Source of the DNA: Anaerolineales bacterium UBA3905 | GTDB taxonomy: Bacteria; Chloroflexota; Anaerolineae; Caldilineales; Caldilineaceae | Assembly (NCBI GenBank): GCA_002391565.1 | Contig: DGFH01000052.1 | Coordinates: 10,031-28,511, forward strand | Direction of reading: 5' to 3' | Length of the DNA stretch: 18,481 nt | Part shown: positions 1-6,401 of the stretch, one piece after another | Numbering within the stretch: the stretch's first letter is position 1 | Layout of the letters: every line of letters begins with the position of its first letter | Made by a program: the position numbers and the translations under genes | Notes under the pieces: generated by a model | Databases searched by the model: none | Told to the model about the DNA's origin: nothing | The model's input: the letters and a program-made list of their open reading frames with translations, nothing else

Positions 1-261
1 GACGTGGGGTACACGATCAAACCTGAGGTCGGCCTGCCGACGACGCCGATCACCGGCTCGGTGGCCTATCGTTCGCTGACGCAGGATGTTGATGGCAGCA
101 TCATCGCCAGCGGCAGCCAGTTGTTCCTGGCGCTCTCGCCACCCCCGTCCGATGTCAACAGCGCGTACAGTTTCTTCGGGCTGGTCGTCGATGGCGTGGA
201 CATTCTGTCCAGCCTGACGCTCAGCGACACGATTGAATCCATCACGATTGTGGAGGAGTGA
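1..261 (+). CDS. Cyclophilin-type peptidyl-prolyl cis-trans isomerase, C-terminal part (5' end outside window)
   Basis: The reading frame is open from the first base to a TGA at 259-261, leaving about 86 residues. It contains the cyclophilin C-terminal signature: GSQLFLAL, then a short Pro/Ser loop, then YSFFGLVVDGVDILSSL, then a final strand ESITIVEE. In cyclophilins these correspond to the GSQFFI strand, the 'YTVFGRVVEGMDVV' segment and the terminal beta strand. The family catalyses cis-trans isomerisation of Xaa-Pro bonds in protein folding. The N-terminal part, which would hold the catalytic Arg and any signal peptide, is missing, so location in the cell cannot be judged. The gene ends 9 bp before a strong palindrome. 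The family call is by motif recognition only; the partial length limits certainty. Confidence 0.75.
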   Translation, partial: DVGYTIKPEVGLPTTPITGSVAYRSLTQDVDGSIIASGSQLFLALSPPPSDVNSAYSFFGLVVDGVDILSSLTLSDTIESITIVEE

Positions 262-270
262 GCGATCTTG

Positions 271-304
271 ATCTTCCGGGAAGCGTCAAAGCTTCCCGGA
301 AGAT
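271..304. repeat. Perfect 14-bp-arm palindrome, copy 1 (possible terminator or dispersed element)
   Basis: Left arm ATCTTCCGGGAAGC (271-284), 6-nt loop GTCAAA, right arm GCTTCCCGGAAGAT (291-304), an exact inverted repeat starting 9 bp after the cyclophilin stop. No T-run follows, so it is not a textbook intrinsic terminator. An almost identical palindrome, with one central base of each arm changed, lies at 12857-12889. Confidence 0.8.
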
Positions 305-488
305 TGCAGCTAAACCCAAAGATTATTTCCTGGCGCAATGTAGCCCATACTGTTGCACCAGGGTGACGCCCAGAACCAGATTACGACTATCCATGATGTC
401 CGCACCAGGCTGGCTAACTCTGCACTTGCTGCTGTCGATACGTTGGCCTCTGGCGCACTTCGCCCGGCGAGGAGAGGAGGAAGGAATT

Positions 489-1085
489 ATGCGTCGAATG
501 CTGAGATTTGCGCGCGGCGTTGATCGCATCGCCGAGTCGCTTGGTCGCATCAGCATCTATTTGATTCTGGTGCTGGTGGTCATCGGTTTCTACAACGTTG
601 CCGCGCGATACATTGGCCGTTTTATTGGTCAAAATCTCTCGTCGACTCGTCTGCTTGAGCTTCAGTGGTACATCTATTCTGTCCTTTTTCTGTTGATCTT
701 TGCGTACAATATCAAACACGATGTGAACGTCCGCGTCGATATTCTCTACGCCCGCTGGAGCGCCAAACGTCAGGCATGGGTCAATTTGTTGGGCACCCTC
801 TTCTTTATTGTGCCTCTAGCGATCATCGGCATCTGGGTGACGATCACACCGGTGATGCAATCCTGGGGACAACTGCCGAATGGAACCTTTGGCCCCTGGG
901 AGATGTCCCCCGACCCTGACGGGTTGCCACGCGCGCCGATCAAGAGTTTTATCATTGTGGGATTTGCGCTGCTATTGCTTCAAGCGCTTGCGCAGATCAT
1001 CAAGTACGCGGCGATCATCACCGGTCATCGCGAAGTTGCGAATGCGATGGCAGCAGAGGTCGTTGCCGTCGATATTGCCGAGTGA
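489..1085 (+). CDS. dctQ: TRAP transporter small membrane subunit DctQ
   Basis: A 198-residue membrane protein, the small (Q) subunit of a tripartite ATP-independent periplasmic transporter. Four hydrophobic segments are visible (about residues 21-39, 60-76, 98-118 and 158-178). The family pattern is present: E57 at the start of helix 2, then H77, R82 and D84 in the 'KHDVNVRVD' segment. The frame is open back to 258, but ATG 489 is chosen: it follows a strong purine-rich site (GGAGG at 475-480) and begins the usual positively charged N-terminus (MRRMLRFARG). The ATG at 498 is a possible alternative. dctM begins 52 bp downstream on the same strand, so the two are likely one operon. The subtype resembles the mannitol/chloroaromatic/alpha-keto-acid TRAP group, matching the TakP-like binding protein nearby. 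Confidence 0.9.
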   Translation: MRRMLRFARGVDRIAESLGRISIYLILVLVVIGFYNVAARYIGRFIGQNLSSTRLLELQWYIYSVLFLLIFAYNIKHDVNVRVDILYARWSAKRQAWVNLLGTLFFIVPLAIIGIWVTITPVMQSWGQLPNGTFGPWEMSPDPDGLPRAPIKSFIIVGFALLLLQALAQIIKYAAIITGHREVANAMAAEVVAVDIAE

Positions 1086-1137
1086 GGCGCTGCCATGTCC
1101 GCAAGGGCTAATCTCAACGCATCCAGGAGACAGAATC

Positions 1138-2469
1138 ATGGGGTATGAGTGGCTGGCTGTCGCCATGTTTGTCGGCTTCTTCTTTATCATGATGAGCGGT
1201 TTCCCGGTCGCCTTCTCTTTCGCCGGGGCGGCGATCCTCTTTGGCGCCATCGGTCTGGCGGTGGGCGCCTTCGAACCCAACCTGTTGCGCTTGCTGCCCA
1301 ATCGCTGGTTTGGCACGATGTCCGACTTCACGCTGCTGGCGATCCCCTATTTCATCTTTCTGGGCGCCATCCTTGAAAAATCTGGTCTGGCTGAAGAACT
1401 ACTCGAAACGTTAGGGATCGTGTTTGGCCCGGTGCGTGGCGGCATGGCGGTTGCCGTCATTATCGTTGGCACATTGTTGGCGGCGACCACCGGCGTTGTG
1501 GCGGCGACGGTGATCATGATGGGCATGATGTCGTTGCCGATCATGTTGCGCTACGGCTACGACAGGCGACTGGCTTCCGGGGTGATCGTGGCGTCGGGGA
1601 CGTTGGCGCAGCTGATTCCACCCAGCCTGGTGCTGATCGTGCTGAGCCAGCAGATCGGCGTCTCGGTGGGCGACCTGTTTATCGGCTCCTTTATTCCGGG
1701 TTTGATGTTGGCGGGCTCGTTTCTGCTCTATGTCGTGATCCTGGCGCTGATCCGTCCCCAAGTGGCGCCAGCCCTGCCGCCTGAGGTGCGCACGATCCAC
1801 GGCGCAAGGTTGTTGGGCCGCGTCGTCAAGGTTGTCATCCCGCCGATTGTGCTGATTTTTCTGGTGCTGGGCAGCATCTTTTTCGGCATCGCCACCCCGA
1901 CCGAAGCAGGCGCCGTCGGTAGTGTGGGTGCATGCATTCTGGCCGCCATTAACCGTAAACTGACCTGGCGCAACCTGGTCGACGCCGCCACTTCCACGGC
2001 GCGCATCAGCGGCATGGTGATGATGATCGTGCTTGCCGCCAGCACGTTTACGGTGGTTTTCGACGGGTTGGGCGGCAAGGACTTTTTCACATCGCTGCTG
2101 ACCAATGTGCCGGGCGGCGTGATCGGCTTCCTGATCGTCAGCAATATCGCAGTTTTCTTCCTGGGCATGTTCCTGGAGTTCATCGAGATTGCTTTCATCG
2201 TGATGCCGCTCTTTGTACCGGCAGCGGCGGCGCTGGGCATCGACCTGGTCTGGTTTGGCGTCATTATGGCGGTGAACCTGCAGATCGCATTCATTTCCCC
2301 ACCGGTTGGCTTCTCACTGTTTTATCTGCAGAGCGTGGCGCCGCGCGAGGTGTCCACCGGTGAGATTCATCGCAGCGCCTTCCCCTTTATGGCGCTGCAA
2401 GTGCTGGTACTGATACTGGTGATTATCTTCCCGCAGACAGTGCACTGGCTGATCGATCTGGCCGCCTGA
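1138..2469 (+). CDS. dctM: TRAP transporter large permease subunit DctM
   Basis: A 443-residue protein that is almost entirely membrane-spanning, normal length for DctM, the ion-coupled transport subunit of TRAP systems. Typical features are an N-terminal 'GFPVAFSFAGAA' helix, 'LLAIPYFIFLGAILEKSGLAEELL', the repeated 'SGTLAQLIPPSLVLIVLSQQIGVSVGDLF' segment, 'GIATPTEAGAVGSVGA', and 'LEFIEIAFIVMPLFVPAAAALGID'. These mark the two inverted repeats and hairpins of the ion-transporter fold. The start is ATG 1138, preceded by AGGAG (about 1124-1128); the longer upstream frame overlaps dctQ out of frame and is not credible. With DctQ it would import a small organic acid, probably an alpha-keto acid, in symport with Na+. 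A substrate cannot be proved from sequence. Confidence 0.93.
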   Translation: MGYEWLAVAMFVGFFFIMMSGFPVAFSFAGAAILFGAIGLAVGAFEPNLLRLLPNRWFGTMSDFTLLAIPYFIFLGAILEKSGLAEELLETLGIVFGPVRGGMAVAVIIVGTLLAATTGVVAATVIMMGMMSLPIMLRYGYDRRLASGVIVASGTLAQLIPPSLVLIVLSQQIGVSVGDLFIGSFIPGLMLAGSFLLYVVILALIRPQVAPALPPEVRTIHGARLLGRVVKVVIPPIVLIFLVLGSIFFGIATPTEAGAVGSVGACILAAINRKLTWRNLVDAATSTARISGMVMMIVLAASTFTVVFDGLGGKDFFTSLLTNVPGGVIGFLIVSNIAVFFLGMFLEFIEIAFIVMPLFVPAAAALGIDLVWFGVIMAVNLQIAFISPPVGFSLFYLQSVAPREVSTGEIHRSAFPFMALQVLVLILVIIFPQTVHWLIDLAA

Positions 2470-2510
2470 GGCAACGCTTGGGTGGTCAGTTGCAAATTGC
2501 CTGTCTTTGA

Positions 2511-2578
2511 CGCAGAGACGCGATAGCGCAAGGAAAGAGCAAAACAATATCAGCATTCCCAACAGCTTCGTCTCTGCG
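2511..2578. repeat. Inverted 10-bp 'CGCAGAGACG' pair in the dctM-dctP gap
   Basis: CGCAGAGACG at 2511-2520 and its exact complement CGTCTCTGCG at 2569-2578, 48 bp apart. Flanking bases are also similar in outline (CGATAGCGCAAGG to the right of the left copy; CCTTAGCGTCGATG to the right of the right copy). The look is of two opposed copies of a short dispersed intergenic repeat. No coding potential is evident between 2470 and 2697. Confidence 0.5.
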
Positions 2579-2628
2579 CCTTAGCGTCGATGCTGACAAT
2601 CTTCAAACCGTTTGCTGAAAACCAATAT

Positions 2629-2668
2629 AAATGCGCCCGGCGCAGTAAAAGGTGCACCGGGCGCATTT
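2629..2668. terminator. Terminator-like hairpin between convergent dctM and dctP
   Basis: AAATGCGCCCGG (2629-2640) pairs exactly with CCGGGCGCATTT (2657-2668) around a 16-nt loop. The 12-bp stem is GC-rich in the middle and A/T at the outer ends, giving a short T-rich flank on both strands (TTTGTTGTT to the right; TTTATATT read leftward). It fits a bidirectional terminator for the two converging transcripts. Confidence 0.7.
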
Positions 2669-2697
2669 GTTGTTCTGTCAATGTCGGTGAAGATGGA

Positions 2698-3837
2698 TCA
2701 AGCCTGATTGTACACGAAAGAAGTGAACGAGAACTCGTTTGTCTTGTTCCAGTTGTAGATCGTCTGGCGGAAGCCATTCCACTGTTCGTAGATCGCCTTG
2801 AAATCTGCATCCTTTGCCGACAGTTCATCCGCCAGCTCAAGCCAGGCATTGTAGGCTGCTGTCAGAATCTCGGTGCTGTATTCGCGCACCTGGGTGCCGC
2901 CGTCCACCAGGCGGCGCAGGGCAGCGTCGTTGGCGGCCTCATAGCGTGAGAGCATCACCAGGTTGGCCTGCGCTGCCGCCGTTGACAGCGCCACCTGGTA
3001 GAGTTCGGGCAATTTCTTCCACTCATCCAGGTTGACGTTCACTTCCAACGATGAGCCTGGCTCCCACCAGCCGGGCCGATAATAGAAATTGGCGACGGTG
3101 TTCAAGCCCAGTTTTTCGTCGTCGTAGGGGCCAACCCACTCGGCGGCGTCGACGGCGCCCGTCTGCAGCGCCTGGAAAATTTCGCCAGCAGGCAGCACCT
3201 GTACGTTGACGCCGAGCTTGGCCATTACCTGGCCGCCCAATCCGGCGATGCGCATCTTCAGGCCTTGCAGATCCGCAACCGTATTGAGTTCTTTGCGGAA
3301 CCAGCCGCCCATCTGCATGCCTGTGTTGCCGGCGGCAAAGGGGATCACGTTGAATTTGTCGGCGTAAAGTTGTTGCATGACTTCCATGCCGCCGCCTGCA
3401 TAAAGCCAGGCGTTCTGCTGTTGCGCCGTCAGGCCAAAAGGCAGCGTTGTGCCAAAGGCGGTGGCTGGCGTTTTGCCGATGTAGTAGTAGGAGGCGGTGT
3501 GACCGATGGGGACGGCGCCCTGTTGCACCACGTCAAGCACCTGTGTGCCGGGCGCCAATTCACCCGCCGCGCGCGCTGTGATCTGGAATTTGCCGCCGGT
3601 CAACGTCTTGACTGTTTCGGTGAAGAGCTGCGCCGTACCAAACAGAATATCCACTGCTGGCGTCCAACTTGTTGCCATCTCCCACTTCAGTTCGGGGAGT
3701 GCTGTATCCTGTGCGGCGGCCTGCTGCACTTCCTGAGCGGCGGGCGTCGCACTGAACGAGCAGCCAGCTGCCAGGCCAATGACGGCGCCGCCAGCCGCTT
3801 TCGTTGCAACGCTCGTCAAGAACTCTCGACGATTCAT
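2698..3837 (-). CDS. dctP: TRAP transporter substrate-binding protein, TakP-like (alpha-keto acid group)
   Basis: A 379-residue extracytoplasmic binding protein. The N-terminus has a twin-arginine motif (NRREFL) followed by a hydrophobic stretch and the lipobox-like LAAGC with Cys26, so it is likely a Tat-exported lipoprotein. The mature part matches TakP-like TRAP proteins: 'GGKFQITARAAGELAPG', 'SYYYIGKTPATAFGTTLPF', 'NTGMQMGGWFRKE' with the carboxylate-binding Arg, and 'AAEWVGPYDDEKLG', which in TakP helps hold the substrate and Na+. The start at 3837 follows a very strong AAAGGAGG site (about 3843-3850). It is convergent to dctQM rather than in the same operon and has its own promoter. Membership of the keto-acid/mannitol/chloroaromatic group is from motif similarity; the true ligand is unknown. 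Confidence 0.93.
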   Translation of the reverse strand: MNRREFLTSVATKAAGGAVIGLAAGCSFSATPAAQEVQQAAAQDTALPELKWEMATSWTPAVDILFGTAQLFTETVKTLTGGKFQITARAAGELAPGTQVLDVVQQGAVPIGHTASYYYIGKTPATAFGTTLPFGLTAQQQNAWLYAGGGMEVMQQLYADKFNVIPFAAGNTGMQMGGWFRKELNTVADLQGLKMRIAGLGGQVMAKLGVNVQVLPAGEIFQALQTGAVDAAEWVGPYDDEKLGLNTVANFYYRPGWWEPGSSLEVNVNLDEWKKLPELYQVALSTAAAQANLVMLSRYEAANDAALRRLVDGGTQVREYSTEILTAAYNAWLELADELSAKDADFKAIYEQWNGFRQTIYNWNKTNEFSFTSFVYNQA

Positions 3838-3915
3838 GCAAAACCTCCTTTAGGTGTTGCCAATGGAAAATGAATTGCTTTGAACAGGGATCAATTGCTG
3901 CGGAAAACTGACAAA

Positions 3916-3944
3916 ATTCTAGCGAATCCATCTTTGGTTGTCAA
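3916..3944 (-). promoter_or_regulatory. Sigma-70-type promoter for dctP
   Basis: On the minus strand: TTGACA (3944-3939), a 17-bp spacer, then TAGAAT (3921-3916). This is a perfect -35 box, optimal spacing and a 5/6 -10 box. The predicted start near 3909 leaves a leader of about 70 nt before the dctP start. Confidence 0.7.
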
Positions 3945-3962
3945 TCTGGCGAACGCTATAAT
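3934..3962 (+). promoter_or_regulatory. Sigma-70-type promoter for the Clp-N/S2P gene
   Basis: A perfect TATAAT at 3957-3962 with a weak TTGGTT -35 box 17 bp upstream (3934-3939). The -35 box touches the -35 box of the divergent dctP promoter, so the two polymerase sites cannot be filled freely at the same time. The leader would be about 63 nt. Confidence 0.5.
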
Positions 3963-4031
3963 GCTATTCAAAGCACGCACCGATTACCCCGAAACGCCGA
4001 CATTGTAACCGGCGGCAAGTCAGGAGCAGCC

Positions 4032-5336
4032 ATGCAAGTTTTCGCACCAGAACACTTTTCAGCGCAAGCGGTGATTGCTGTGCAACAAGCCGCCGCCATA
4101 GCCAAACAGGCGCGCGCCCTGTCATTTTCGGCGATCCACCTGTTGTATGGCGTCTTGTTACAACAGGACGCCGATGCTGCCGGCGTCTTACGTGGGCTTG
4201 GTTACAACACGGAGGCGATGGTGCGCGAACTCAAAACACAATTTAGCGACCGGCAGATGGTGCATTGGCGCACTGGCGCCGACGACAGGGCGCCAGACCG
4301 CATCGACCCCAATCTACAACAGGTGTTGGTGGGAGCGGTGCAGGAGGCGCAAGCCGTGGGGCTGGCCTTTGCGAGCACACGCGATCTCCTGGTCAGCACG
4401 CTGCTGCACCCGTCGCCAGAGGTCGCCGAGTGGCAACAGACCTGGCGCATCGACGCTGACGCCGTGCGTCAGGCGCCGGTCAGTGTTTACGAAATTTCGG
4501 CCACTGTCGCAGCTGAACAACGGCGCGCTGCCGCTGAACAGGCGCGCGCCAAACGCAAAGCCTGGGCGATCAGCCCGATCTTTCTGGGATTGGTGGCTGC
4601 GATGGTGGGGTTGGGCTATTATCTGTATCAACTCACAGAATCCACGTTAGACCAGAGCAGCGCGCTGCCGCAGATCATCTTGTTCGTCTTTGTCACTATC
4701 GGATGGATTGTCTCGCTGGCGCTGCACGAATTTGGTCATGCGGCAATGGCTTACATTGGCGGCGACGACAGCGCAGCAGAGCGTGGCTACCTGACGCTCA
4801 ACCCGCTGAAGTATACGCACCCGCTGTTGAGCATCATCATGCCGGTCATCTTTTTGCTGCTCGGCGGGATCGGGCTGCCGGGCGGCGCCGTCTACGTGAA
4901 CATGGACGCCATTCGCAGCCGCTGGATGCAGAGCGTCGTTTCGGCGGCTGGACCAGGCGCCAATGCACTCTTTGCGGCGCTGCTCGCTTTGCCTTTCCTG
5001 CTGATCCAGGATGTCAATTTCTTTATTGAACATATCTTTTTTTGGGCGGCGATTTCTTTGTTAATCTTTTTGCAGGTCACAGCTATCCTTTTCAACCTGA
5101 TCCCAATGCCAGGGCTGGATGGCTTTGGCATCCTGGCGCCCTGGTTGCCGTACAGTGTGCACCGACTGTTGGCGCCTTTGTACTCGTTTGGTTTCTTGTT
5201 GCTGATTTTCCTCTTTTGGTACGTGGATGCGTTCAGCAACCTGTTTTGGACGCTGGTCTGGCTGCTGCTGCTGTCGCTGAACGTTTGGCCGCAACTGGTC
5301 GAGATCGGGTTTTCGTTGTATCGGTTTTGGGGTTAA
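4032..5336 (+). CDS. Site-2 protease (M50-type) with N-terminal Clp-N-like domain
   Basis: A 434-residue fusion. Residues about 1-150 resemble the double helical repeat of the ClpA/ClpC N-domain: 'FSAQAVIAVQQAAAIAKQA..LSFSAIHLLYGVLL' and a second copy 'LQQVLVGAVQEAQAVGLAFASTRDLLVSTLL'. A charged Ala-rich linker (about 155-178) leads into a membrane part. There the zinc motif HEFGH (H232, E233, H236) lies in a transmembrane helix, 'SAAGPGANALFAA' matches the S2P GPxxN motif, and NLIPMPGLDG (355-364, D363) is the third ligand motif. About six to eight hydrophobic segments are visible. S2P enzymes cut substrates within membranes; Clp N-domains bind substrates or adaptors. The start follows AGGAG six bases upstream. 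A role in regulated intramembrane proteolysis is inferred. Confidence 0.85.
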   Translation: MQVFAPEHFSAQAVIAVQQAAAIAKQARALSFSAIHLLYGVLLQQDADAAGVLRGLGYNTEAMVRELKTQFSDRQMVHWRTGADDRAPDRIDPNLQQVLVGAVQEAQAVGLAFASTRDLLVSTLLHPSPEVAEWQQTWRIDADAVRQAPVSVYEISATVAAEQRRAAAEQARAKRKAWAISPIFLGLVAAMVGLGYYLYQLTESTLDQSSALPQIILFVFVTIGWIVSLALHEFGHAAMAYIGGDDSAAERGYLTLNPLKYTHPLLSIIMPVIFLLLGGIGLPGGAVYVNMDAIRSRWMQSVVSAAGPGANALFAALLALPFLLIQDVNFFIEHIFFWAAISLLIFLQVTAILFNLIPMPGLDGFGILAPWLPYSVHRLLAPLYSFGFLLLIFLFWYVDAFSNLFWTLVWLLLLSLNVWPQLVEIGFSLYRFWG

Positions 5337-5344
5337 GGCATCAG

Positions 5345-5388
5345 GCGCCACCCGTGACGCGTCAAACGTTGACCCTGGCGAGTGGCGC
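5345..5388. repeat. Nested inverted repeats between the protease and the methyltransferase
   Basis: Outer arms GCGCCAC (5345-5351) and GTGGCGC (5382-5388) enclose a 13-bp palindrome GTCAA-ACG-TTGAC (5361-5373). It sits 9 bp after the protease stop and 27 bp before the next start. It could be an RNA stem-loop or an operator; there is no T-run. Confidence 0.45.
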
Positions 5389-5414
5389 ATAACGCTTGAC
5401 AGAAAGAGATCTCC

Positions 5415-6176
5415 ATGTCAGAGACAGTTGCGCGCTTCGATAACCGCGTCGCCAGTTATGTGCGCGGGCGTCCATCTTATCCGCTGGCGCTGCTGACCTG
5501 CCTGGTGGCAGCGTATGGCCTCGGCCCAAGATCGGTGGTGGCTGATGTCGGCGCCGGCACCGGACTGTTGACGCGTCTGCTGTTGACGGCCGGTTGCACG
5601 ATCCATGCGGTTGAGCCGAACGCGCACATGCGCGGCGCCGCCGATGCGCTCCTGGGAGGACATCCTGGCTACACCAGCCGGGAAGGAAGCGCCGAAGCCA
5701 CCACTCTACCCACCCACAGCATCGATTTCGTCGTCGCCGGACAGGCGTTTCACTGGTTCGAGCCGGCTGCCGCGCGTGTCGAGTTCCGCCGCATCTTACG
5801 ACCAGGGGGCTGGGTGGCGTTGATCTGGAACGTGCGACGTGAGACAGGGACGCCCTTTCTGGCCGGCTATCAGGCCTTGATCGAGCGCTTTGGGCTGGAC
5901 TATGCTCAGGTCGATCATACGCATGTTGTCGATGCCACCCGGCTGGCTGAATTTTTTGGTGCAGCGGGTTATGTCCGACGCACTTTTGTCAATCGCCAGC
6001 CGCTTGACCTGGCCGGCGTCATCGATCGCATCAGTTCGACATCGTACATGCCTGCGCCCGAGCATCCCTCCTACCCGGCGCTGCTGGCAGCGGTGCGCAC
6101 ACTCTTCGCCGCAACGGCGCAGCATGGTCGTGTGCACATGGAATACGTCACGACTCTGTATATCGGACGGCTTTGA
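5415..6176 (+). CDS. Class I SAM-dependent methyltransferase (Methyltransf_11 type)
   Basis: 253 residues. The N-terminal segment 'RFDNRVASYVRGRPSYP' is typical of a common uncharacterised methyltransferase group. SAM-binding motif I is DVGAGTG (residues 44-50), followed by the acidic strand end 'HAVEPN', a 'DFVVAGQAFHWFEP' motif II-like strand, and 'RRILRPGGWVALIWN'. The C-terminal half is helical and probably forms the substrate cap; it gives no clear target. ATG 5415 has only a weak purine stretch (AGAAAGAGA) upstream, but no better start exists. Family members are annotated as small-molecule methyltransferases. Neither neighbour suggests a substrate, so only the general activity is claimed. 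Confidence 0.85.
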   Translation: MSETVARFDNRVASYVRGRPSYPLALLTCLVAAYGLGPRSVVADVGAGTGLLTRLLLTAGCTIHAVEPNAHMRGAADALLGGHPGYTSREGSAEATTLPTHSIDFVVAGQAFHWFEPAAARVEFRRILRPGGWVALIWNVRRETGTPFLAGYQALIERFGLDYAQVDHTHVVDATRLAEFFGAAGYVRRTFVNRQPLDLAGVIDRISSTSYMPAPEHPSYPALLAAVRTLFAATAQHGRVHMEYVTTLYIGRL

Positions 6177-6178
6177 AT

Positions 6179-6280
6179 CGAGGGCAGGTTTTCGGTTGGG
6201 AGAAGGTCATAGACACCGGCGCCTCACAGGGTCTCGACAAGTCGTTGTGGTTCCTGGAAGCGCATCTGCAGGACGAATAA
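6179..6280 (+). pseudogene. Dps/ferritin-like C-terminal remnant
   Basis: The frame ending at TAA 6278-6280 reads '...DTGASQGLDKSLWFLEAHLQDE'. The segment LDKxLWFLEAHLQ is the well-known last helix of Dps-family mini-ferritins (E. coli Dps ends in a similar LDKFLWFIE). Upstream of about 6212 the frame no longer looks like Dps, and there is no room for the rest of the gene (the methyltransferase stops at 6176). No plausible start codon and binding site are seen. It is best read as the 3' scrap of a deleted dps gene. Recognition rests on about 16 residues, so some doubt remains. Confidence 0.55.
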
Positions 6281-6297
6281 GCAGGCGCAGCGTGTGC

Positions 6298-6326
6298 TTG
6301 GCGTTGAATCCGCTTCGGCGTACAAT
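6298..6326 (+). promoter_or_regulatory. Sigma-70-type promoter for gpmA
   Basis: TTGGCG (6298-6303), a 17-bp spacer, then TACAAT (6321-6326), giving a predicted start near 6333 and a leader of about 70 nt before gpmA. The leader contains a weak GC stem (GCGCG near 6336-6340 with CGCGC near 6357-6361) followed by T6 at 6365-6370. Confidence 0.55.
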
Positions 6327-6401
6327 TCATCCTTGCGCGCGCAGGTCGTGGTCGGCCGCGCCCGTTTTTTGTCACAGGCGGCAAACTTCAGAAAGGAAAT
6401 C

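Noticed and set aside
258..488. Upstream extension of the dctQ frame
   Set aside because: It has no ribosome site at its start, runs through the palindrome, and adds unconserved residues; ATG 489 has a strong GGAGG site.
880..1137. Upstream extension of the dctM frame
   Set aside because: It overlaps dctQ out of frame; the conserved protein starts at ATG 1138 with AGGAG upstream.
1728..2294. Open frame antisense to dctM
   Set aside because: It is a shadow of a strongly conserved membrane protein, rich in Met/Thr/Ala from reversed hydrophobic codons.
5369..5394. TTGACC with CATAAC as a promoter for the methyltransferase
   Set aside because: Spacing is only 14 bp and the -10 box is poor.
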